From: an uncultured Anaerolineales bacterium
GTDB taxonomy: Bacteria; Chloroflexota; Anaerolineae; Anaerolineales; Villigracilaceae
DNA length: 58,740 nt
Direction: 5' to 3'
Assembly: GCA_903873975.1 (NCBI GenBank)
Contig: CAIQQN010000015.1
Span: forward strand, 1 to 58,740
A model generated the notes under the pieces. It searched no databases, was not told the origin of the DNA, and saw nothing but the letters and a program-made list of their open reading frames with translations. The position numbers and the translations under genes are program-made. Below, one piece after another: positions 51,643 through 58,740 of this stretch (positions are counted from its first letter, which is position 1; each line of letters starts with the position of its first letter).

Positions 51643-54069
51643 TTAGTGGATCTCCGGGTAGGAAGCCGGTTTTGCCTCATGGAACATTCCATACACTGCA
51701 TCGAAGACCGTCTCCGCATTCGGCTTGGACCAATAATCGCCATCTGTGCCATATGCTGGGCGATGCTCTTTTCCAGACAGGGTTCGTGGCGCAGAGTCGA
51801 GCCAAGCATAGCCGCCCTGCTTCTCCAGTACTTCCTGCAGCATATAAGCAGTCGTCCCGCCGGGCACATCCTCGTCCACGAACAGGATGCGACCGGTTCT
51901 CCTCAAGGATTCCACGATCTTCCCGTGAATGTCGAATGGCAGCAGCGATTGCACGTCGATCACCTCGGTCTCGATCCCGACCGCCTCAAGTATCTCAGCC
52001 GCCTCCAGCACGATCCGGCAGCAAGCGCCATAGGTGACAATGGTGGCATCCTTTCCAAAGCGCAAAATTTCAGGTACACCCGGCTGAACGGTCAGCTCGC
52101 CGATATTCTCAGGCATGCGCTCTTTGACGCGATAGCCATTGAGCACCTCCACCACGATGGCGGGTTCTTCCGCTTTGAGCAGGGTGTTGTAGAACCCGGC
52201 TGCCCGTGTCATGTCGCGCGGTACCAGCACCTGCATGCCCCGCACAAGGTGGATGATGCCCGCCATTGGCGAGCCGGAATGCCAGATGCCCTCCAGCCGG
52301 TGACCGCGCGTCCGCACGATGACCGGGGCCTTCTGCCCTCCTTTTGTGCGCCAGAGCAGTGATGCCAGGTCATCTGACATCAATTGCAAAGCATATAGGA
52401 GGTAGTCCAGGTACTGGATCTCGGCAACGGGGCGCAGGCCGCGCATCGCCATGCCGATGGCCTGTCCAAGGATGGTGACCTCGCGGATGCCTGTGTCGGT
52501 CACGCGCAGCGGGCCGAATTTCTCCTGTAAACCGTGGAAGCCTTGGTTCACGTCACCCAGTTTGCCCAGGTCCTCACCGAAAGCCACCAGGCGCGGCTCG
52601 CGCCCCAGGGCTGCGTCGAAGGCCGCATTGACTACTTCGAAGCCCATCACAAGTGGGGCATCCGCTGCATAAGCCGGTTTGACCTCCTCGACTCGCAGGA
52701 CTGAATCCGCCAGCGGGGATGTGAGGAATGTGTGGTAACGGTCTTCTTGTAATGGGTCCAGGGTGCGTCCCCAGTCGAGTAACTTCTGCCGGACGGTGGG
52801 CGCCTCGTCACGGGTCAGGATCAACGCTTCATGGACTGCAGCGACCATATCTTTGCGGATCGGAGTGGGGACTTCTGCGAGCCGGATCCGGAGTTGTTCC
52901 AGCCCGTCGGCATGAAGCGATGTCCGGGCCGTTCCAGCCAGCAGGTCCAGGGTTCCGGCTCGTTCTCGGAGCAGCGGAGCCTGGTATGCCTCCCAGGCTT
53001 GTTTGCGTGAATCTTCCACCGCCAAGTGTTCTTCCTCTTCCGCCCGCGCGAGCTCCGCTTCATTCGCAATTCCCTTTTCCAGGATCCACTCCCTGAATTT
53101 ACGGATGCAGTCCCATTCGGCCTCCCAGGCCAATCGTTCGGGGGTCTTGTAGCGCTCTTGAGAGCCGGAAGTGGAGTGACCCAGTGGTTGGGTGACATCG
53201 ATAACATGCACCAGCGACGGGACGTGGTACCGGCGGGCGGTTTCGGCTGCCATGTCATAAGTTGACAGCAAGAGATGGTAATCCCAGGCCGCGACAGAAT
53301 AAATGTCATAACCGCGGTCGCATTTTTCAGCCGGACAGGGATCGCGCTGGAAGCCTTGCAGTATCGAGCCAATGTTCTCCTTGACCATCTGGAACTGGTT
53401 GGGAACCGAGATGCCGTAGCCATCATCAAAAATGGTAATGATGGCTGGAGCGTGCAGGACGCCAATGGCGTTAACTGCCTCCCAAAACATCCCTTCGGCG
53501 GTGGAGGCATTACCGATCGTTGCCCAGGCTACCTCATCTCCGTTGTGTGAGAACTTGTCGAACTGTTTGAGAGAATCTGACTGGCGGTACAGAACCGAGG
53601 CATAAGCCAAACCGACCAAACGCGGCATCTGGGCACCGGTTGGCGATACGTCTGCAGCGATGTTGTACATTTTTGTCTGGTCTTTCCAGGAACCATCCGG
53701 GTTGATGAAGCGGGAGACAAAGTGCCCGACCATCGAGCGCCCAGCGGTGGCGGGGTCGGCTTCCAGGTCAGCGTGGGCATACAGTTGGGCAAAATAGTCC
53801 CGGAATTGCAGCACACCCAGGGCGTGAACCCAGGTCTGGTCGCGATAGTAACCGGAGCGCCAATCACCCTTCTTGAAGGCATGTGCCATGGCGACCTGAG
53901 GCAATTCCTTGCCGTCGCCGAAGATGCCAAATTTGGCCTTGCCCGAAAGCACCTCGCGCCGCCCGATAATGGATGCCTGCCGCGAACGGTAAGCCAGGCG
54001 GTAGTCGGCGATGATCTTGTCGGCAGGAAGGGGGAGGTTCGTTTCTGTCTTTTTCTTCGTCATGTCCAT
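51643..54069 (-). CDS. 2-oxoacid dehydrogenase E1, alpha and beta fused
   Basis: An 808-residue protein: E1 alpha (about 1-360) joined by a charged helical linker (360-475) to E1 beta (about 480-808). The alpha part has the thiamine-diphosphate region ATIGNASTAEGMFWEAVNA, then IFDDGYGISVP; the usual GDG...NN reads GNA...DD, so the Mg-binding Asp is replaced by Asn. The beta part has FGEDLGKLGDVNQGF and VDVQSLLPFD. The fusion resembles the branched-chain (2-oxoisovalerate) E1 of several phyla. The second ATG, at 54063, has better spacing to AAGG than the first. A TATAAT lies about 30 nt upstream on the minus strand. Confidence 0.92.
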   Translation of the reverse strand: MDMTKKKTETNLPLPADKIIADYRLAYRSRQASIIGRREVLSGKAKFGIFGDGKELPQVAMAHAFKKGDWRSGYYRDQTWVHALGVLQFRDYFAQLYAHADLEADPATAGRSMVGHFVSRFINPDGSWKDQTKMYNIAADVSPTGAQMPRLVGLAYASVLYRQSDSLKQFDKFSHNGDEVAWATIGNASTAEGMFWEAVNAIGVLHAPAIITIFDDGYGISVPNQFQMVKENIGSILQGFQRDPCPAEKCDRGYDIYSVAAWDYHLLLSTYDMAAETARRYHVPSLVHVIDVTQPLGHSTSGSQERYKTPERLAWEAEWDCIRKFREWILEKGIANEAELARAEEEEHLAVEDSRKQAWEAYQAPLLRERAGTLDLLAGTARTSLHADGLEQLRIRLAEVPTPIRKDMVAAVHEALILTRDEAPTVRQKLLDWGRTLDPLQEDRYHTFLTSPLADSVLRVEEVKPAYAADAPLVMGFEVVNAAFDAALGREPRLVAFGEDLGKLGDVNQGFHGLQEKFGPLRVTDTGIREVTILGQAIGMAMRGLRPVAEIQYLDYLLYALQLMSDDLASLLWRTKGGQKAPVIVRTRGHRLEGIWHSGSPMAGIIHLVRGMQVLVPRDMTRAAGFYNTLLKAEEPAIVVEVLNGYRVKERMPENIGELTVQPGVPEILRFGKDATIVTYGACCRIVLEAAEILEAVGIETEVIDVQSLLPFDIHGKIVESLRRTGRILFVDEDVPGGTTAYMLQEVLEKQGGYAWLDSAPRTLSGKEHRPAYGTDGDYWSKPNAETVFDAVYGMFHEAKPASYPEIH

Positions 54070-54172
54070 ACCTTTTCAGATAAACTCAGTCCGATTATAA
54101 ACGAAAATCGTTTTTTTTAAAGGAAAGGCATTTAGCCGCCCTGGAACCAAATCCCATTGCCGGGCTTACTTC

Positions 54173-55495
54173 TTATCCATTATATGCAGACTGTTGTTCC
54201 GGGCCAATGACTGGTAGCGTGAGCAGTGCATGAGGTACAACCAGCACGTTGCAGGATTGTCCCAACTCAATCCTGGCGAGCCTCAGCGCATCCTCCATTG
54301 TCGCCGCGGGGATCATTTTACAGGCAGCCACCAGGTCGGGGCATTCACTTCCCACGATCACAACCTGCGCTTTCTCCAATACCCTGGCCATGACAAAGGC
54401 TCTCTGCTGGCCGGGTGGATATCCATTGCGGCGGGCGTCATCCAGAATGAATTGGATGTTGGGCGCATCCCGCATGGCAGCCAGGAAGCGCTGTTCTCCA
54501 ACACCGGACCCAACCCCTTCTTCGCAACGGGCAGGGATGATGAAGAATCCACCCGGCCGTACCACCGGCGTTGGCGCAAAGAAAAGATACGATGGGGCGC
54601 GGCTGGCCTGGTACAGGTTGGCGTCCTTGGGGAAACCGACCCCGCCAATGGCAATATCGTATTGATGGGGGATGGGGACTTCGTAGATGGATTTGGCAAA
54701 ATTGACCAGTTCCTGAAAAGCCTGCTCCGGCTCGCCAGCCTGCACACACAGGACATGTTTGTCATCATCCAGCACGACATTCAGGATAAAGCGCAGGTTT
54801 GCGCGCCGGGCGCCTTCGGCCACGGCCTCATGGAACGGGTTGCCTTCGATGCGGCCCAACCGGGTGCCAGGATGGTCGACGAAAGCTGGCCCATGCGTGT
54901 AGGCTATCAGTGCCTCGCCAGCTGCACCGATTGCTACTGTTTTGCACCCTCCCGAGTAACCGGCATATTGATGCGGCTCTACAATTCCCGTTGCAATGAC
55001 CAGGTCCGCTTCTGCTATGGCACGATGCAATTGAACCGGCATACCGTCCGGCGTATCGCCCAGGTTTACCAGGGCCAACGGATTTTGGGGCTCATTATCA
55101 ATAACGCGGTAACGCTCTACGCTCCCGGCTCCCAGCTTGGTAATCTTTTCTTCTCGTGTTGAGGGCCGGTGCATACCTGTACCGCATAGCAAGGTAATAT
55201 CATCATCACTGACACCTGCTTTCTCCAATTCGACCAGCAGGGCCGGAACCAGCAGGTGATCCGGGCAGGCACGAGTGATGTCAGTGAAAACAATGCAGGT
55301 GCGGGTGCCGGGTTCGGCAAGTTCGCAGATTGGTTTTGTCCCGATTGGATGAGCAAGCGCCTCACTGATTGCGGCTGGTACATCCTTAACGGGTTCAGCC
55401 GGTTGCGACACGATTAAAGTGGCTTGCATGGTGCGGGGGAGCGTAAATTCGAGGAACGACTTGCTGTAAGGGACTCGGTACTTTTGCCTTTGCAT
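54173..55495 (-). CDS. larA: Nickel-pincer lactate racemase family protein (LarA-like)
   Basis: A 440-residue protein with all the key LarA residues in register: His109 in GMHRPSTREE, His175 and Lys185 in PHQYAGYSGGCK (Lys forms the thioamide link to the NPN cofactor), His201 in THGP, and Asp72 in TDITRACPD. Positions are one higher than in Lactiplantibacillus LarA. The family racemises or epimerises 2-hydroxyacids; many homologues act on substrates other than lactate. The cofactor genes larB, larC and larE are not in this window. The start at 55495 matches the family N-terminus. Confidence 0.88.
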   Translation of the reverse strand: MQRQKYRVPYSKSFLEFTLPRTMQATLIVSQPAEPVKDVPAAISEALAHPIGTKPICELAEPGTRTCIVFTDITRACPDHLLVPALLVELEKAGVSDDDITLLCGTGMHRPSTREEKITKLGAGSVERYRVIDNEPQNPLALVNLGDTPDGMPVQLHRAIAEADLVIATGIVEPHQYAGYSGGCKTVAIGAAGEALIAYTHGPAFVDHPGTRLGRIEGNPFHEAVAEGARRANLRFILNVVLDDDKHVLCVQAGEPEQAFQELVNFAKSIYEVPIPHQYDIAIGGVGFPKDANLYQASRAPSYLFFAPTPVVRPGGFFIIPARCEEGVGSGVGEQRFLAAMRDAPNIQFILDDARRNGYPPGQQRAFVMARVLEKAQVVIVGSECPDLVAACKMIPAATMEDALRLARIELGQSCNVLVVPHALLTLPVIGPEQQSAYNG

Positions 55496-55539
55496 GGAAT
55501 TGGAGATTCCTTTTACGTGTATGAGACAATTATAAAAGG

Positions 55540-55568
55540 AAATGCGGAGACAGTGTGGCTCCGCATTT
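55540..55568 (-). terminator. Terminator of the chagasin-like gene
   Basis: Perfect 10-bp stem (AAATGCGGAG / CTCCGCATTT) with a 9-nt loop, 34 nt past the chagasin stop on the minus strand, followed by CCTTTTAT. Confidence 0.75.
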
Positions 55569-55602
55569 GTTTGTGATAAGAAAGAAATGGAGGGGTTCCA
55601 AC

Positions 55603-55998
55603 TTACTTAACTATCACCGTGACCGCGAACATGTCAATTGGATCTACATCCGTTTCCCAAGGGCGGTGGTAGACCAGCGTCAGCGTGTTTGTACCTGCCT
55701 TCAGAACCTTGAAGGTCAGAGTTAAGGTTCCGCCCGCACCGACCAGGCTTGGGTTGCTGCTGGTAAACGCGGTGTCACCGACCTGCTCGAACATGGTCGT
55801 ATCCAGATCTTTCGCTTCCCAGGTGTAGCCGGTGGATGGGTTGCTGTCCAGCTTAATGACAATTTGCTCACCCACCTTGACTTCCACCTGGCCGCCCTTA
55901 TCGGCGGCGGTCAGGTTGGCCTGCTTGGTGGAGCTGCAGGCGGTTGCCAGGATGAACACCATGATGAGAGTGACGAGGGACAGGGTTTTGCGGGACAT
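55603..55998 (-). CDS. Chagasin-family (I42) cysteine protease inhibitor lipoprotein
   Basis: A 131-residue lipoprotein with lipobox LATAC (Cys21). The three inhibitor loops are recognisable: NPSTGYTW (53-60), GAGG (87-90) and RPW (112-114), matching the NPTTG, GxGG and RPW/F loops of chagasin. It should block papain-like proteases at the cell surface. AAGGAG precedes the ATG. It is monocistronic, with its own terminator. Confidence 0.92.
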   Translation of the reverse strand: MSRKTLSLVTLIMVFILATACSSTKQANLTAADKGGQVEVKVGEQIVIKLDSNPSTGYTWEAKDLDTTMFEQVGDTAFTSSNPSLVGAGGTLTLTFKVLKAGTNTLTLVYHRPWETDVDPIDMFAVTVIVK

Positions 55999-56076
55999 AT
56001 TTTCTCCTTATTGCAATGTTGTTATCGGAAAGACGATGAGATTCTACGTTTTGTTCCAATAAACAACATCATTAAT

Positions 56077-57690
56077 TTAAGGAGAGGCGCTGCTGACATC
56101 CGAAACGTAATCGAATGCCCCCTGGCAGGCGGGTGTCAGGTGAGAGGAAACATGTTCCCAGTCCAACGATTCACCACTGCTGCTGGTTGTATACAACGCC
56201 AGACCCAGGCAGCCAGGCCCGGCGTTGTAGTTAACCAGGGTGAACCGCCAAAGGTCTACATAAGCGACCGGTGCATTATGCATATTGTTAAGATCAATGA
56301 CCATCCCGGTCTGTTCACAATTGGCAAGGAGAGTCTCGGCAAAGACCCTCACGCTTTTCTCGGCGCGGTCTAGGTCAATCCCCAGCGGACAATCTGGGCA
56401 GAAGGCATCCACGCTGCTGACCAGGGCGTTGCGCAGGGTATCCTGCTGTCCGGTATTGAGATGAGCATACCCTTGGGAGCAGATGGCACCATCCAGCACT
56501 GAAGGGCAGAATTGTTCGTAAAAAGGTCGGTTCCACAGTAAGGTGGTATCGGCTCCGCCATTCGTCATCTGTCCCAGGCCGGCTTCCGGAGTGCCGATTG
56601 TCACGCCAGGCCAGAACTGGCTCTCACGACTGAATAGATTTTTTAACAACTGAGCCGGCATACCGGTCTCCTGGGCCGCATTGAAGATCAGATCGTCAAA
56701 GCGGTTCTGCCAGTCATTAACTGCACTACGGGCTGCCTCCAACCCGCAAGGACTGGCAAGCCCATTTTCGAGCAGACCGCTATCGGTGCAGGTGGATGCG
56801 TCTGCTACGCCCTGCTTTATTAAATCAGCCGCCAGGTATTCGTAGGGAATATTCGTTGTCAGGTCTTCGGCACGAATCGGGGTGGAAAGCCAGACCGGTA
56901 CCCCGCCGACGGGCGGGAATACTCCCCAGATCTGTGAGCCGCCTGCCAGCGGCACGCCGCGCCACTGTGTGCTCAATATATCCACATACCAGGAAAGGTC
57001 TGTGGGATTATCTGATGCTACCACCCGTACCCGGGCTTTGAAAAGTACACTACTATCGCCATAACTGGAATTAGCCCAGAATTCTAATAACAGGCCGTTG
57101 CTGTCTGTAGGAGTCAGGTCCACCTGGCAGACCGCGTCGCAGGTAAAGGCTACGCCGTCCATCCGTCCGGCCAGGCCAATGATTTGCTCGCCTTGAATTG
57201 GCTCCTCACCGGTCAGCACCAGGGTTGGCAAGGTGTCACAGCGGAAGGTCGAATTGAAGGGAACACACCCATTCAATGTCACCCACACAACCGGTGGCGG
57301 TTGAGCCACGCCCACTTCCCGCTGGGCAGGTTCGGATTTGAAGAACACCAGGTAATACCCCTGGCAGGCAGTGGGATTCTCTTCGGCAGAATCGCAAGGT
57401 GTGGTGGCCGACCACTTGGTGTAAAGTGTCGCACCACAGACAGAGTTAATCTCGCTTCCGGTTGGCATTCCTTCGTGGTCAACATTGATCGAACAGGCGA
57501 CTTTGTTATCAGCCCAGGTGGTCAACCACCATTCATAGGAGGTGTAGCCTTGTGTGATAACGGTGAAGCGGTCTGGACCTGAAGGCTGTTCCCCCGCGGC
57601 AGATACACGCCGGGTCCCAATAGCGGACACTGCCACAAGAATGAACAGGAGGGTAATGGCCGTCCAACCGGCCCGTATGCGGGTTTCCAT
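56077..57690 (-). CDS. Exported protein with a lytic-transglycosylase-like domain
   Basis: Starting at 57690 it is 537 residues: a signal peptide (METRIRAGWTAITLLF..., cleavage near VSA-A), a beta-rich front of about 260 residues with several Cys that could form disulfides, and an SLT-like helical domain at about 320-470: LFSRESQFWPGV (putative catalytic Glu), EAGLGQMTNGGADT and VNYNAGPGCL. A TATAAT at 57721-57716 implies a start site near 57709, so the in-frame ATGs at 57717 and 57714 are less likely. It lies beside the ccm genes but has its own promoter. Function of the front part is unknown. Confidence 0.72.
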   Translation of the reverse strand: METRIRAGWTAITLLFILVAVSAIGTRRVSAAGEQPSGPDRFTVITQGYTSYEWWLTTWADNKVACSINVDHEGMPTGSEINSVCGATLYTKWSATTPCDSAEENPTACQGYYLVFFKSEPAQREVGVAQPPPVVWVTLNGCVPFNSTFRCDTLPTLVLTGEEPIQGEQIIGLAGRMDGVAFTCDAVCQVDLTPTDSNGLLLEFWANSSYGDSSVLFKARVRVVASDNPTDLSWYVDILSTQWRGVPLAGGSQIWGVFPPVGGVPVWLSTPIRAEDLTTNIPYEYLAADLIKQGVADASTCTDSGLLENGLASPCGLEAARSAVNDWQNRFDDLIFNAAQETGMPAQLLKNLFSRESQFWPGVTIGTPEAGLGQMTNGGADTTLLWNRPFYEQFCPSVLDGAICSQGYAHLNTGQQDTLRNALVSSVDAFCPDCPLGIDLDRAEKSVRVFAETLLANCEQTGMVIDLNNMHNAPVAYVDLWRFTLVNYNAGPGCLGLALYTTSSSGESLDWEHVSSHLTPACQGAFDYVSDVSSASP

Positions 57691-57741
57691 AACTCTGATA
57701 AAGGATTCCGCCATCATTATAGCGGACTCTCGCCTTTTCTG

Positions 57742-57894
57742 CTAATCTGTTTTCCGGGTTTCTTTAAATAATTGTAAATCCCGCTTCAGGTTGCGCCAGC
57801 GGATGAATAGACTGACGAGGTAAAGTGCAAGCACTGTGAGGATTACCGCATACCCGGCTATCATGTATTTTATCGAGATAGAATATTCGATCAT
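57742..57894 (-). CDS. ccmD: CcmD-like small membrane protein
   Basis: A 50-residue protein: a short N-terminus, one membrane helix (about YMIAGYAVILTVLALYLVSL) and a basic, helical tail (FIRWRNLKRDLQLFKETRK). Size, topology and place right after ccmC match CcmD, which helps release haem-loaded CcmE from CcmC. AAAGGA lies 8 nt upstream of the ATG. It overlaps no other credible gene and is easily missed because of its size. Confidence 0.82.
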   Translation of the reverse strand: MIEYSISIKYMIAGYAVILTVLALYLVSLFIRWRNLKRDLQLFKETRKTD

Positions 57895-57905
57895 GGCAAA
57901 ATCCT

Positions 57906-58604
57906 TTATTCCTGTTCTTCCATTTTAAGTTGTTCCACCTGTTGCGCAAGCTGGCCTAGGCGGATGCGGTGCCAGAACAGGTTGACAAAGATAACCGAGA
58001 AGGTAAACAGGGCGAAGAACATGGTGATGAGCATTTTTGCTGACATGTCGAAACTTCCTAAAGAGGATGAGGCATTCGTCCCGATAACCACCGGATGAAT
58101 GGTGCGGAACAGACGGATCGACATGAAGGTGATCGGCACACTGATCGCGCCGATGAGTGTGTAAACTGCGCTGAAACGGGCGCGCCGGCCTGGGTCGTCA
58201 ATCCCTTGGCGGAGCAGGATGTAGGCGATGTAAACCATCTCAAGGATTGCAGCAGTGGTCAGGCGCGGTTCCCAGGTCCAGTAAGTGCCCCACGTCGGAC
58301 GTGCCCAGATGGCGCCTGCGGCGATGGCAATCAGGAAGAAGACCAGGCTTATTTCCACGGCGGCCAGTTCGACGATGTCCCACTTCTGGTCATGCTTGAC
58401 CAGGTAGACCACCCCGGCAACAGCCGCAGCAATGAAGCCGAGCATCCCGACCCAGGCATTAGCGATGTGGAAATAGAAGATTTTCTGTACATAGTTCATG
58501 GTCGCTTCCAGCGGTGCGTATAGAAAAACCATGCAGAGGGCAGCCAGGAAGAGCAGAACAGAGACAATGTTGAGCACTTTCAGAGCGATCGGTTGAGGTT
58601 TCAT
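57906..58604 (-). CDS. ccmC: Cytochrome c biogenesis haem protein CcmC
   Basis: A 232-residue six-helix membrane protein with the haem-handling WWD motif WGTYWTWEPRLT (105-116), and His46 and the His in RTIHPVV as likely haem ligands. It loads haem for delivery to CcmE in system I maturation. AAGGGAAT precedes the ATG. Upstream is the ccmB end; downstream ccmD begins 11 nt after the stop. The ordered ccmB-ccmC-ccmD set implies periplasm-side c-type cytochromes. Confidence 0.93.
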   Translation of the reverse strand: MKPQPIALKVLNIVSVLLFLAALCMVFLYAPLEATMNYVQKIFYFHIANAWVGMLGFIAAAVAGVVYLVKHDQKWDIVELAAVEISLVFFLIAIAAGAIWARPTWGTYWTWEPRLTTAAILEMVYIAYILLRQGIDDPGRRARFSAVYTLIGAISVPITFMSIRLFRTIHPVVIGTNASSSLGSFDMSAKMLITMFFALFTFSVIFVNLFWHRIRLGQLAQQVEQLKMEEQE

Positions 58605-58645
58605 ATATTCTTATTCCCTTATAGAGCAGAACATGAGGAATGTTA

Positions 58646-58740
58646 CTATTCCTCGACTACGTAGTCGAACACCATGTAAGCGACGGCGGTAAAAATCACA
58701 TCATAAACGATAAGCAGATTTATATAAGGCATGACATCCG
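58646..58740 (-). CDS. ccmB: C-terminal end of haem exporter permease CcmB (partial)
   Basis: The minus-strand frame running in from the window edge ends at TAG 58648-58646. The visible 30 residues (PYINLLIVYDVIFTAVAYMV, then FDYVVEE) form a last membrane helix and acidic tail as in CcmB. The call rests mainly on position before ccmC. A 16-bp perfect palindrome (58653-58668) lies in its last codons. Confidence 0.7.
   Translation of the reverse strand, partial: DVMPYINLLIVYDVIFTAVAYMVFDYVVEE

Noticed and set aside
58653-58668. A 16-bp perfect palindrome, as a possible operator or site-specific recombination site
   Set aside because: It is inside the last codons of ccmB (coding FDYVVE) and is single in the window; chance in coding sequence is likely.
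1-58740. CRISPR arrays, rRNA, tRNA, prophage or integrase genes
   Set aside because: I saw no regularly spaced direct repeats, no rRNA- or tRNA-like stretches that fold, and no phage structural or integrase motifs in any frame.

Overview
The window reads as a piece of a bacterial chromosome from Chloroflexota, most likely class Anaerolineae. This is inferred from protein character, not from a marker gene: exported proteins with Thr/Pro-rich linkers, a fused E1 alpha/beta 2-oxoacid dehydrogenase, CARDB/IPT envelope proteins, a cNMP-PH membrane protein, a DUF4349 lipoprotein and L,D-transpeptidases. There is no rRNA, no convincing tRNA, no CRISPR array, no complete insertion sequence and no prophage. 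Most genes are GC-rich, with one clearly AT-richer gene at 21810-23516.

Layout. (1) 1-2285: EF-G-like GTPase with its own promoter and terminator. (2) 2287-5819: sulfur/cysteine locus. A consensus promoter, an 11-residue Cys-containing leader peptide and two hairpins precede cysK-cysE; a CysO-like sulfur carrier and a MoeZ-type activating enzyme follow behind a second promoter. (3) 5820-9261: accessory stretch with three copies of a ~50-bp inverted repeat, two unknown minus-strand genes and a protein joining a GGQPGNTNA motif to an IS402-like domain. (4) 9212-14942: PIG-L deacetylase, Yip1 membrane protein and a MacB-like ABC system with an exported IPT/CARDB protein. (5) 15010-18010 (minus): flippase-like membrane protein, FAD oxidoreductase, histidine phosphatase. 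(6) 18238-27122: cNMP/PH membrane protein, def, recF, GT-C glycosyltransferase, cupin, CrtI/RetSat-like and DAO-like flavoenzymes. (7) 27207-39434 (minus): rsmG, DUF4349 lipoprotein, metallophosphoesterase, coaBC, Nudix, a REC-TadZ-like protein beside a large hybrid histidine kinase, esterase, ClbS/DfsB-like, YcaQ-like and YCII proteins, and an internally deleted metallophosphoesterase. (8) 39642-44669: amidase, two L,D-transpeptidases (the second cut by an in-frame amber codon after its Tat signal), AMMECR1. (9) 44709-48682: tandem-domain ThyX, M6-like protease, cupin. (10) 48882-58740 (minus): E3, E2 and fused E1 of a 2-oxoacid dehydrogenase, LarA-like enzyme, chagasin-type inhibitor, exported transglycosylase-like protein, and ccmD, ccmC and partial ccmB.

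The most noteworthy observations are the putative cysteine-responsive leader peptide and attenuator upstream of cysKE; a recurring promoter layout in which a -10 hexamer ends only 6-9 nt before an ATG that lacks a ribosome-binding site (cysO, flippase gene, rsmG, coaBC, AMMECR1, thyX), suggesting leaderless mRNAs; the amber codon between the Tat signal and the catalytic body of an L,D-transpeptidase; and the tandem ThyX.

Functionally the region is mostly housekeeping (translation, cysteine and CoA synthesis, dTMP synthesis, cytochrome c maturation, 2-oxoacid oxidation) mixed with envelope remodelling and signalling. All functional names come from reading translated sequence and motifs by eye; no database search was run.
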